Below are positions 18,201 to 26,600 of a stretch of DNA of 55,978 bases, in pieces. This DNA is from QNBT01 sp964563335 (GTDB taxonomy: Bacteria > Planctomycetota > Phycisphaerae > Sedimentisphaerales > Anaerohalosphaeraceae). The translations under genes were made by a program, and so were the position numbers. The notes under the pieces are model-generated. The model searched no databases. It was not told where the DNA came from and worked only from the letters and a program-made list of their open reading frames with translations. The stretch spans positions 1-55,978 of the forward strand of contig CAZLWL010000007.1 of the NCBI GenBank assembly GCA_964563335.1, in the 5' to 3' direction. Positions within the stretch are counted from its first letter, which is position 1, and each line of letters opens with the position of its first letter.

Positions 18201-18710
18201 AGCGAAGTAGTGCAGACAGGCCTCGATACACCTATAACTACGGTGGCCTATTGGGACATTGAGGTCGGCCAAATTGGAACCGGTGTAACTCTGAGCATAA
18301 CTCCCACAATCACCGCGGACAAGAAGTACGTGCTTTTGTACATTATGACATTTCTTAACGACCTATTATCAGGCGGAGAGGGCGAAGGTGTTGTTCAGGG
18401 TCTTGTCGGCAGTGATCTCGTTTCAAATACTTTTGACCTGCCCGAACTTCAAAACACCAGCCTGATGACGAGGGTTACGGTTCCTGACCAGGGGACGGTC
18501 CTTCTTGGCGGATTGACACTAACGGCAGAGAGAGAAATCCAATCCGGCGTGCCGGTTCTGAGCAAAATACCGATTTTAGGCAGGCTGTTTGAGAACCGTA
18601 GCGAAGTTAAAGACAGGCAGATACTTCTGGTTCTCGTAAAGCCGACGATAATTCTGAAGGAAGAGTCCGAGGCCAGGGCAATCGCCGCGATGGAACAAGA
18701 TGGCGGGTGA
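15300..18710 (+). CDS. secretin (GspD/PilQ-like) with long TPR-like N-terminal region
   Basis: This 1136-residue outer-membrane protein has an N-terminal hydrophobic segment ending in ALAQ (signal peptide, residues 22-41), TPR-like helical repeats including two near-identical blocks (SYKKQVQSLFDESVRLYRAG and SYENQIRRLFDKNVRLYQAG), and a Glu/Pro-rich linker (about 315-390). A coiled region, an N0/N1-like part (600-730), a Met/Gly-only run of about 28 residues (738-766) and a C-terminal secretin domain ending VPVLSKIPILGRLFENR...QILLVLVKPTII follow. It should form the gated pore of a type II secretion or type IV pilus-like system. ATG 15315 (GGAGG just upstream) is an alternative start. No other secretion genes are adjacent. 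Confidence 0.85.
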   Translation: MSWRPMVTRILVLIRCFRLRTLVIFVGVLGVFLAYGGPALAQPATKQEAMRQRVQWNIAIAEDQYQRGLYKETEQTLLKTQSEYDAYMASEDREKVGELLAQVRLALAEREKIAGYLQASDELAANEQYLEAKSRLEAIKDNHFLTPDERKQVAAAIKRLDRESASYKKQVQSLFDESVRLYRAGQIEAARAGFAEVAISGTDVASRARMAAEMIKDSELLTASERNQIAAGIQDLGKRPASYENQIRRLFDKNVRLYQAGRLEQARAGFVEVILSGVKVVAEGKSPQDYVRLIDEALAGRQQVPGVKPVAGPEDKTDMGVEDELLGIEPAEVPTEPHIPLQEPEAEVPSEAEVAFEPQVLPEAVIRPEPQQLEPVTAPEVEVAVEPGYIGIIEQKRRRQISYIQAVVADAEAKAQGYLLANDFGRAKQALAAALSIVNKNKLLLADELHKQYSERLRGLDEQITSYQNNYIAQQRTQQQSETEQLRRKMRATMEAQRAQAVKDYMARAYAFSGEQRYDEALGQLEQLLAVEPLNNRALIFKKTLEDTVRWREQLEIQKESEKEELALLIETGREGIPFTDKYRLPRDWKELTAGRKEDVRVGLSPADAAVYVQLDQMVDLSSLTETTSLTDAIDILRTSVEPALIIVVMWGDLSENAFVEQSTPINMSGEGLTNVRLRTGLERLLQAVGGVTIEGLPLLGFSIEDGIITIATTDSLPANFVQDVYDVGEIVSAPAMFMGMGGGMGGGMGGGGMGGGMGGGMGGGIMGATMRAYQLSYIIQLIIEPESWYQAGGQGEIYPFSGTRLIVWQTPAVHEKIKKLIDSLRKLVGDQVAIETRFLVVDENFLEDIGLDTTIIFSPGRRWNSGGLITLGQDSFGAVRPSATKISSSLGSTTSQALSIGTELSPISYDGGALLDDLTVNFVLRATHMHANSKVLTAPKAMVLNGESASLSITQTRNYISNVEFNSEVVQTGLDTPITTVAYWDIEVGQIGTGVTLSITPTITADKKYVLLYIMTFLNDLLSGGEGEGVVQGLVGSDLVSNTFDLPELQNTSLMTRVTVPDQGTVLLGGLTLTAEREIQSGVPVLSKIPILGRLFENRSEVKDRQILLVLVKPTIILKEESEARAIAAMEQDGG

Positions 18711-18811
18711 GTCGGTGCTATGCTTACAAAACTAATGCACGCAAGGAAGAACCGGCCGGATGACAAATAAGCAAGGACCGACTCACCCACTTACCCACTC
18801 ACCCACTCACC
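18705..18811. repeat. inverted repeat plus 8-bp tandem repeat spanning the secretin and aroC stops
   Basis: GGGTGAGTCGGT (18705-18716) is exactly complementary to ACCGACTCACCC (18777-18788). From 18781 four head-to-tail copies of ACTCACCC (one with T for C, the last missing one base) run to 18811. The first arm holds the secretin stop codon, and the tandem array encodes the last residues and the stop of aroC. It may end transcription from both sides. Confidence 0.75.
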
Positions 18812-20128
18812 GTTTTTAATTGTCTGGTAGCCGTAGTGCATCATGAGGTGGTCGAGTATAACCATGGCGGTGTAGTTTTCGGCGACGGGCCAGATTCGGC
18901 CGACAATCGTGGCATCGCGTCTGGTAATGGCAGCCAATTCTTTGTTTTCGAGCGTATATTTATCAATCGTCCTTTGCGGCTTATCAATTGTTGGTGTCGG
19001 TTTGATGGTGAGGCGGACAATGATGGGCTGGCCGGTGGTAAGGCCGCCGGTGACACCGCCGGCATTATTGGAGTCGAAGACGACTTTGCCGTCTTCGGCG
19101 TGCATCTGGTCGTTGGACTGAAAGCCGGTCATGTCCTTAACGGCAAAACCCGCGCCGACTTCTACACCTTTGACGGCGCCGATGCCCAACATTTTGCCCA
19201 ATTCGCCGTCAAGCTTATAGAAGACCGGCTCACCAAGGCCTGTGGGCACGCCTGTTACGATGACCTGGATTACGCCGCCGCATGAATCACCCGTGGCGGA
19301 GATTTTGTTAGCGACATCGACCATTTGGCCGGCGACGTCAATATCGGGACAGTTCACTATGTGATGGACGCCGTATTTATCGCGAATTGCGGCGGGGGTC
19401 ATCTCGGGGGCTTTGCCGCGGATAGCGTCGATTTCGTTTTCAATTTCGGCCAATATGCGCATCTTTTCGAGGAATCGCATGTCGAGGGTGATGCGATTTT
19501 TGACATAGATTTGCTGGTAGAACGGGTCGAGGTCGCATCGCATTTTTTTATAAGCGTTCGTATATTCAAACGCCCTGACATGGTCGAGGTCGGGGCATTG
19601 AACGCCGGCCAACTCTTTGATATAGGAGAATACTTCTATGCCGCATCTTTTGAGGACTTTCTTGGCGACGTATCCGGCGGCGACGATGGTGGATGTATAT
19701 CGGCCGCTGAAAAAGCCTGCCCCGATGGCATCATCGTCGGGACCATATTTGATGAATGAGGCGTAGGAGGCGTGTCCCGGGCGGGGTGTGCGATTTGTGT
19801 CCCGGTACTGCTTGATGTGGATGAAGTGGCGGTCCAGGTTGGGAATAAGGATTGTCAGCGGTGTTCCGTTTGTGTGGTTTCTGTTGGTGGCGCCTTCGAT
19901 GGTATCGGCGGCGTTTACACCGGAGTAAATAATGGGCAGGTCCGGCTCTTTTCTCGGGCTGGACAGCTCATCGGCACCGGGCTTTCTCAAAAGCAAATCG
20001 CCGTAGATTTCCTGCTCGGTAATCAACATTCCGGGCGGAACACCTTGAATGACACTGGTTAAGCCCTCCTGGTAAGAGCCGCCGGCAACAGTTACCCCAA
20101 AACAACGTCCAATATGACAACCTAACAT
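18791..20128 (-). CDS. aroC: chorismate synthase AroC
   Basis: This 445-residue protein has the three chorismate synthase signatures: the start region CHIGRCFGVTVAGGSYQEG with the unusual Cys-rich opening, RPGHASYASFIKYG, and GGVTGGLTTGQPIIVRL. It is longer than the usual 350-390, with an inserted helical stretch around residues 200-250 (EKMRILAEIENEIDAIRGKA). It converts EPSP to chorismate using reduced FMN. aroA, the preceding enzyme, lies 1.5 kb upstream on the same strand. Its last codons (EWVSG) come from an 8-bp tandem repeat. Confidence 0.93.
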   Translation of the reverse strand: MLGCHIGRCFGVTVAGGSYQEGLTSVIQGVPPGMLITEQEIYGDLLLRKPGADELSSPRKEPDLPIIYSGVNAADTIEGATNRNHTNGTPLTILIPNLDRHFIHIKQYRDTNRTPRPGHASYASFIKYGPDDDAIGAGFFSGRYTSTIVAAGYVAKKVLKRCGIEVFSYIKELAGVQCPDLDHVRAFEYTNAYKKMRCDLDPFYQQIYVKNRITLDMRFLEKMRILAEIENEIDAIRGKAPEMTPAAIRDKYGVHHIVNCPDIDVAGQMVDVANKISATGDSCGGVIQVIVTGVPTGLGEPVFYKLDGELGKMLGIGAVKGVEVGAGFAVKDMTGFQSNDQMHAEDGKVVFDSNNAGGVTGGLTTGQPIIVRLTIKPTPTIDKPQRTIDKYTLENKELAAITRRDATIVGRIWPVAENYTAMVILDHLMMHYGYQTIKNGEWVSG

Positions 20129-20145
20129 TTCATAATCTCCTGAAT

Positions 20146-20592
20146 TTAGTCGTTAGTATAGTATTCAGTATCTGACAAACTAATTCCTCCTTCTGCTAAG
20201 GCAGTACGAACCACTTCACGGACACGCTCGGCGCTCTCGATTGCACGGACAGCTTCGTCTCTGCTAACCTCTTCATCCTCCCCCGGATAACGTGAGGTAA
20301 TCGCAAACGGCGTCAATTCCTCTGCATCAGTGAGGCTCTCGGCCCAAGAGGCGTGTTCTCCACACAACTCCAGTAGCCTTGCGATGTTATGAGTATAGGG
20401 AAAGTCAACGGCCTTCTGGAGGAGATACGCCTTGAGGTGTTTTTCGACACATTGTTGCGCATGGTATGCGATGAGACGATAAGGACAGTTACTTTCCAAA
20501 GTCAGGCCGTGTCGGGCGAGACTTAAATCTTCTTCGCCGTAACTGAGCCACTGAAGAACTTTCCGGCGAACTTGTTGCTCACGTTCTTTCAT
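20146..20592 (-). CDS. HEPN-domain protein, toxin-type partner of a HEPN/MNT pair
   Basis: This 148-residue all-helical protein has the HEPN core YHAQQCVEKHLKAYLLQKAVDF and the TH-N-I-ARLL block, followed by the common SRYPGE motif. R39-x4-H44 is a candidate RNase motif. In HEPN/MNT modules the HEPN protein is an RNase and the MNT partner modifies it with AMP. Its start overlaps the end of the MNT gene by 14 bp, in the order MNT then HEPN, which is the normal co-translated arrangement. Some such pairs serve other roles, so the toxin call rests on context. Confidence 0.85.
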   Translation of the reverse strand: MKEREQQVRRKVLQWLSYGEEDLSLARHGLTLESNCPYRLIAYHAQQCVEKHLKAYLLQKAVDFPYTHNIARLLELCGEHASWAESLTDAEELTPFAITSRYPGEDEEVSRDEAVRAIESAERVREVVRTALAEGGISLSDTEYYTND

Positions 20593-20923
20593 AAAGCGTT
20601 ATACCTTGCTGCCAAGCGGTTCGTGCAATCGTTCCCGGTATGAATCTGTTGTTCTCGAATTCTTCCGGCGAAAGCACCATGATGTCCCGGGCAATATTCA
20701 GCCCGCGCATGGCCCTGTCCATTGCTACCATCATCGCGCGCCGGCTCCCGGAAATCGGACATATTACAAGAATGTCCATATCGCTATGCTCATCGGCTGT
20801 GCCCCGAGCTACAGAACCGAACAGGATTATCTTCTCGGGGTCGAATGACTCCACCAGACGGTTTGTTATACTTTTTACAACAGAATCGCCAACCATGGAA
20901 CGCAGTTTACCCCAAAACAGCAT
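20579..20923 (-). CDS. MNT-type minimal nucleotidyltransferase, antitoxin of HEPN/MNT pair
   Basis: This 114-residue protein has the pol-beta NTase signature LFGSVARGTADEHSDMDILV: the GS motif at about 36-37 and the D-x-D at 48-50. That is enough for Mg-nucleotide binding. The family AMPylates its HEPN partner. The gene precedes and overlaps the HEPN gene by 14 bp. An internal Met (20896) could be the true start, because the first nine residues (MLFWGKLRS) are unusual and no clear ribosome-binding site precedes either. Confidence 0.87.
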   Translation of the reverse strand: MLFWGKLRSMVGDSVVKSITNRLVESFDPEKIILFGSVARGTADEHSDMDILVICPISGSRRAMMVAMDRAMRGLNIARDIMVLSPEEFENNRFIPGTIARTAWQQGITLYERT

Positions 20924-20965
20924 CCAACGTCAATTCAATTCTGAAATTTGAATGCACCACTGTTA

Positions 20966-21550
20966 TTACTTCGCTCCCCAGCTTCGCAACAGGTCTATGG
21001 TCTTTTCGTATCGCCTACGGGAGTCGGCGTCCGCAGGGTCGGCGGCGGCAAGACCCTGCAGTGCCATTGCCACAGGTGTATGTCCGTCGTCGTTTTTAGG
21101 ATTGATATTTGCATCGTAGTCTATCAAAAGCTGAACCATTTCAAAATAACCATTGCCGGCAGCCTGATGCAGCGGAGTAATGGATTTTGAGTTTAGCGCA
21201 TTAACGTCGGCTTCATGGTCAAGCAGCATGCGCGCGATGTCAACAAGGCCCCAGGCCGCTGCGCGGTGGAGCACTGTTCCACCGGAGGAAGTGCGGGTGT
21301 TTGGATTGGCCCCGGCATTTAAAGACAATCTTACCATTCCAGTATTAGCTTTTCTGACCGCCTTGGCAAGGGGAGCATTGTCGTAAACTTCGACAAGTTT
21401 CATGTCCCCTGTTATGTACACATCCCGTTGTTCTGCGTCTTCGATAGTCGTGCTGAATATCTTCTGTGCCCCGAGCATACCGAGTATCGCAATAACAGCC
21501 ACTATTAATATGACTACTAAGACTGAGTAACCGGACTTTTTTGCATTCAT
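20966..21550 (-). CDS. membrane-anchored ankyrin-repeat protein
   Basis: This 194-residue protein begins with a short Lys-containing leader and one hydrophobic helix (YSVLVVILIVAVIAILGMLG, 8-27), a signal-anchor. The rest is outside the inner membrane and has about four ankyrin repeats (GGTVLHRAAAWGLVDIARML and SITPLHQAAGNGYFEMVQLL are the clearest). Ankyrin stacks bind proteins; no enzyme motif is visible. The N-terminal Lys-x-Gly-Tyr then hydrophobic run is faintly like a prepilin leader, but there is no Phe-Thr-Leu-Ile-Glu motif. It is 27 bp from aroA and may be co-transcribed. Confidence 0.8.
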   Translation of the reverse strand: MNAKKSGYSVLVVILIVAVIAILGMLGAQKIFSTTIEDAEQRDVYITGDMKLVEVYDNAPLAKAVRKANTGMVRLSLNAGANPNTRTSSGGTVLHRAAAWGLVDIARMLLDHEADVNALNSKSITPLHQAAGNGYFEMVQLLIDYDANINPKNDDGHTPVAMALQGLAAADPADADSRRRYEKTIDLLRSWGAK

Positions 21551-21577
21551 TTTTTTGCCCCTTCAATCAGATTCATT

Positions 21578-22858
21578 TTAATCGATCAACTTCATTTTTG
21601 CGCCGATGCCGGTCATCAATTCCACATAATCAGGGAATGTTACGTTTATGGCCTCGGCTGTTTCAATAACCGTTTGACCTTCAACGGCCATACCCGCCAG
21701 GCTAAGGGCCATAACTATTCGATGGTCGCTTCTGCCGTCAAGCTGTGCGGCCGTGAGCGGGCTTTGATGTATTATAAGGCCGTCGGGCAGTTGTTCAACA
21801 TTTGCGCCCATTTTTTTCAGTTCACAGGCCATGCAGCTTATGCGGTCGGTCTCCTTGTTCCTCGCCTGGGCCACATTGTTCAGCTTAGTAGAGCCGGCGG
21901 CAAATGCAGCGACAACGGCCATCGCGGGCAGCGCATCCGGGGTCCTGTTCATATCGATTAGGGTACCAGTAAGCCTTGAGCCTTTGACGCGGACGGCGGC
22001 CTTATCAATGCTGATATCGGCGCCCATTGAGCGCAGATAGTCGGCAACCGCCTTATCAGGCTGGCTATCCGCAAAATCGAGCCCTGTCAGGGTTACATCG
22101 GCGTTGCCGATGGCAGCGGCGCAGAGAAAGAACGTTGCACTGGAGAAATCGGCCGGGATCGCACAATCAAAGGCCTTATACCTCTGGCCGCCTGCGACCT
22201 TGAAGTGCCGCATCCGGTCGTTTTCGTACTCGATGCCCTGTTTGTCGAGCCAGTCCAATGTCATCTGCACATAGTCAGGCTCGTTAAGCAAAGTAACCTC
22301 GATGCGGGTATCTTTCTCGGCGAGCGGCGCGGCCAGAAGCAGACTTGACAGATACTGGCTGGTAACGCACTCGATGGTCGTTGCACCGCCGACGAGTTTG
22401 CCGGATATAGCCACCGGGGGTTTGCCGTTGTTATTGATAGAGCGGGCCTGCGCCCCGAGGTCACACAGTGCAGTCAAGAGCGGTCCGATTGGGCGGCTGC
22501 GAATCTGGTCGTCGCCCGTGAAGGTTACGGTTGCGTCTTTATCAAGCAATGCAGCAGAGCCGACCGCAATCCGAAGTGTGGTTCCTGAATTGCCCACATC
22601 AATAATCTCGGCGGGGACGGTCAATCGTCCGCCGGTTCCAACTGCTTTCCACATCTTTTCGTTGCCGGTGTCAATCTTGGCACCAAACGCCCGATAACAG
22701 TTCACCGCGCTAAGGGTATCATCCGAAACAAGCGGATTTCTGATTGTGCTTTGTCCGTCAGCTAATGAAGCAATAGTTACGGCGCGGATGGTGTGTGATT
22801 TCGATCCCGGGATCGATACGGTGCCGGTCAGTTTTGATTTTTTCACAACGAGCTTCAT
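21578..22858 (-). CDS. aroA: 3-phosphoshikimate 1-carboxyvinyltransferase (EPSP synthase) AroA
   Basis: This 426-residue protein has two inverse beta/alpha domains. The N-terminal block GTVSIPGSKSHTIRAVTIASLADG holds the shikimate-3-phosphate-binding Lys and Ser, GNSGTTLRI is the PEP-binding loop, and the later blocks AIPADFSSATFFLCAAAI and RNKETDRI are typical. It joins shikimate 3-phosphate and PEP. aroC for the next step lies downstream on the same strand, separated by the ankyrin and HEPN/MNT genes. Confidence 0.95.
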   Translation of the reverse strand: MKLVVKKSKLTGTVSIPGSKSHTIRAVTIASLADGQSTIRNPLVSDDTLSAVNCYRAFGAKIDTGNEKMWKAVGTGGRLTVPAEIIDVGNSGTTLRIAVGSAALLDKDATVTFTGDDQIRSRPIGPLLTALCDLGAQARSINNNGKPPVAISGKLVGGATTIECVTSQYLSSLLLAAPLAEKDTRIEVTLLNEPDYVQMTLDWLDKQGIEYENDRMRHFKVAGGQRYKAFDCAIPADFSSATFFLCAAAIGNADVTLTGLDFADSQPDKAVADYLRSMGADISIDKAAVRVKGSRLTGTLIDMNRTPDALPAMAVVAAFAAGSTKLNNVAQARNKETDRISCMACELKKMGANVEQLPDGLIIHQSPLTAAQLDGRSDHRIVMALSLAGMAVEGQTVIETAEAINVTFPDYVELMTGIGAKMKLID

Positions 22859-23482
22859 AACGACACACCAACTTTGTCAGATAGGGCGAGATAGTGCAAC
22901 CACTGCTCTTTTTACCAGAAATAGTGAAAGTGTGAAAAGATTTTTTGGGAGCGGCCGGTTTTTTTTGGTTTTTGGTGAAAATTTTTAACAGAACGTCTTT
23001 TCGCTTTGAGGCTATAACCTGCTGATACAGAACAACTTACATCGGTCAGGGGGCGGTGTTTCGCAGGATTGTCTGGATTTTTTCCGAAATGTTTCGAAAT
23101 AGCCGAAATATTTCTTGCATATTTTTCGGAATTATGCTAAGATTAGCTGGTGCATTAAGAGCATATAAGCAACTGGAACTCGGCAGCAAGTGGCTAAACT
23201 TTCAATGCGCCTGTTTCGAAAGTAACGGATGGCTGTTCTGGACATGCCGGCAGGCGCAAGCAAAAAGGGCCGGTGCCGGTTATCAGGTTTTTTATGTGTC
23301 AGCAGTTTGCTTCGCCGCCGGCAGGTCCTGACAGGGTCCCATTTGCCTCTCAGAATGATTTTACAAAAGAATACGGTCGTCAAGTACAGAAAGGATGGGA
23401 CAGCCGGAGGCGGTCCGGCGCTTGGAACGCGTGGTTTTCTTCGGCAAATAGTCCCATAACATCGTTGCGGCCAAGTTTGTGC
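22859..23482. other. long non-coding leader region between aroA and the giant gene
   Basis: About 800 bp separate the divergent starts of aroA and the giant gene. Frames here show no protein-like composition. It contains a candidate promoter at 23115-23143 and the better one at 23483-23512. GC-rich palindromic bits such as GGCCGGTGCCGG (23268-23279) occur. Nothing else could be assigned. Confidence 0.5.
23115..23143 (+). promoter_or_regulatory. distal candidate promoter upstream of the giant gene
   Basis: TTGCAT (23115-23120), 17 bp, TAAGAT (23138-23143), in an AT-rich stretch. If used it would give a leader of about 520 nt. Confidence 0.35.
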
Positions 23483-23512
23483 TTGACATTAGTACAGCGG
23501 ATATGGTACATT
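23483..23512 (+). promoter_or_regulatory. proximal candidate promoter of the giant beta-helix gene
   Basis: A consensus TTGACA (23483-23488), 18 bp, then TACATT (23507-23512). It is the best sigma-70-like promoter in the window and lies about 150 bp before the ATG at 23665. Confidence 0.55.
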
Positions 23513-23664
23513 ATGGTAAACCTGCTACAAACATTTTCCGATAAGGTAATGGTTTCGCAGTTTAGGGGCATAATGCGATATTATGCCCTTGGTGTTTTAT
23601 GGCAGGTTTGCTTCACGGAATTTCAATGTTACGGAACGTCTATATACATTGTGAGGAGGTTAAC

Positions 23665-26600
23665 ATGACACGGAAAGTAGTTGCTGTTTGTGTAGTTTTA
23701 TTCGGCCTGATTGGGCTTGCGGCGGCGGATCCGATAGAAGTGCCTGGGGATTTCGAAACGATTCAGGACGCGATTGACCACCCGGACACAGTCGATGGTG
23801 ACGAGATTGTCGTAGGTGTGAATCAGGATGACCCAAATGTCCCAAAGTACACGGAGTTCTCTGGTGAGGGCAACCGGGATATAGATTTCCATGGTAAGGC
23901 CATAACCGTTCGCAGCGCATACGGGCCGGCATACTGCATAATCGACTGTGGAGGCACAGAAGCCGAACCGCATCGTGGGTTTCGTTTTCACAGCGGCGAA
24001 ACCGACAGCTCTGTTGTCCAGGGCTTTACAATCAAGAACGGGTATGCATACTTCGGCGGGGCGATTGGATGTATCATTAATTCATCGCCGACTATTCGCG
24101 ACTGCATCATTTATGACAACTATGCCAATTACTATGGCGGCGGTATCGAGTGCTATGAGGCTTCACCGGAGATTGTTAACTGCCTGTTCTACAACAATCA
24201 GGCCGGAGGTTACGGCGGCGCCATTGATTGTGAAGACGCCTCGCCGGTAATCATAAATTGCACCTTTAGCTTTAACAACGCCAGCTACGACGGCGGGGCA
24301 GTATTCAGCAGTTGGGGTTCATCTCCGCAGGTCTATAACTGCATATTTCAAAAGAACTTCCGCCATGCAATACATGAATATGCTCAGACCCTTACAAGTG
24401 ACGTAATCGTAAGGAATTGTTTATTCTATGATAACTTTCACGGCGATTACTATGACGCCGATACCGATACGGTCTATACGGATGCCGACTCAATCAACGG
24501 CATTCCGGACGGGTATGCCTCCGACAACATTGACGGTGAACCGCTTTTTAGAACAGGGCCTCTCGGCGATTTCTATCTGAGTCAAACCAGTGCCGGGCAG
24601 TTAAATGACAGTCCCTGCCTCGACGCCGGAAGTGGTTCGGCTTCCGGTATATTTGGTTCTGCAAGCACCCACACCACACGAACGGATAACGTTCAGGACA
24701 CAGGTGCAGTTGATATAGGCTATCACTATCCAAACAGCGGCTCTGTCGTTTCTTACTTGCTGCAGACCAGCGTGATCGGCGGCAACGGCTCCATGGAAAT
24801 TGATCCTTGCTTACCCGGTCACATGTATGTCCAGTTTGCCGAAGTTGCCCTTATGGCTACGCCTGATGCGGGGTACAAGGTCAGAGAATGGACCGGCGGC
24901 ACTGATAACGATGGTCTTTTCCCTGCCAATGTAGATTACCCCTTAGGCAGGACGGAAAACATAGTGACAATGACCCAAGCAAAGACAGTTACCGTTGAGT
25001 TTGAGGGCCGTAATGAGCATCTATTGACCACAGAGGTGGTGGGCGGAAACGGCATGCTTTTCCCTGCCAGCGGCCTGCAATATGAATGGGATATTGTCGA
25101 GCTGACGGCAATCCCCAATGATGGCTATCAGGTAGAAGAATGGACAGGGACCGACGATGATGATTTGATTGAAGATAACGGTGACCCCAATGTTTATAAC
25201 TATGTTACTATGGACTCTGACAAGCACGTCACCGTCGAGTTCATAGCTAATTCCAAGCTTCTTGAGGCCATAGTGATTGGCGGCAACGGGACGGTAAGAC
25301 CCAGAATGAGAAGGGCGGATGTGCATTCCGAAGTGGTTCTAACGGCCTATCCCGATCCCGGCTATAGAGTTAAGCCCGGGTCCTGGATCCAGACCCCTCC
25401 CCCCTGGCCAGGGGAAGAATCACTCAATCCCGATCCTGAAGAAGACCATTACATCGCAGTACTGCATGATGATACAATTGTTACCGTTGAGTTCGAACAG
25501 AGGCCCTGGTATTGGCTCTATACGCAAGTTGTTCCCAGTTCAGACGGTTGGGTCCACGGATGGCTCGACCCGAATGTCCCGCAGTTTGTTATGGATGGGA
25601 CCACAGTGAACCTTATCGCACATCCGGAGTCGGGCTACGAACTCGTAAGTTGGAACGGCACGGATAACGATAGTTCCACAAGTTTGACCAATACCATAAC
25701 TATCAATGGACCCTATGACCCCTATCTTAATGAGCCAACTGTCACGGTCAGCTTCAGACGGCATAGTGAGCTTCCTGCCAGCATTTGCCTGTACGCGCCC
25801 GGGCCGGATGGCGAGCCGGACTGGGCCGCCGGGCCAAAGGGTACCTACCCCACGATTCAGGCCGCTATTGATGATGCTGTCACCGGCATATACGGCCCGT
25901 ATGTCATAGTAGGTGACCCGGATGCGACGCCCCTGCCTATTGTTGATCTTCCGGAGACTCCCGGTGATATAGTAGTTGTTGGATATGGTACTTACTCCGG
26001 CGATGGTAACCGCGATTTGAATTTTGGCGGTAGACTCATAACTGTCCGCAGCGAATTCGGCCCCGAAGGCTGTACCATTGACTGTGGCGGCGACCCTTGT
26101 GACCCGCACCAGGCCTTCATATTCTCGGATGTTGAAAACAATTGGGCCGTTGTTGATGGATTTACTATCATAAACGGCTACGCGGATTACGGCGGTGCCA
26201 TTGCCATCGGGGGCATTTCACGGCCGTTAATTAGAAACTGCATAATAGGAGGAAGAACAATTAGGATGTGGTGCCCCATCGTCGGAGAGGAAATAGAAAT
26301 AATACAGAATAACAATGCTGCCAGTGGCGGTGGCGGCGTATATTTCGAGGGTTTAGAGGAAGATGACACCACATATCAGGACATCGCAGACGAGTATGAA
26401 GCCGCCGCCGCAGAACTTGAGGGTGCACTTGTTCTCGATGATCCTTGTGCGCCACCTGATCCTCAAGATTTGATTGATGCTATGGTAGCGAGGGGTGTGG
26501 CTATTGTTGCCGCACAGATTGTCGACTCTATCGATGATGAAGAGGCGGACAGGCCCACGCTCGAGAGTTGTAAAGTCCTCCACAATAAAGCCGGCGAGTT

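Noticed and set aside
18781..18811. Short tandem repeats as a CRISPR array
   Set aside because: The unit is 8 bp with no spacers, and no cas genes exist in the window.
23599..23664. Upstream Met extension of the giant gene (22 residues)
   Set aside because: The Met at 23665 has GAGGAGG and opens a signal peptide; the upstream part would bury it.
23273..23668. 131-codon frame upstream of the giant gene
   Set aside because: It has no ribosome-binding site, odd composition, and covers the best promoter of the giant gene.
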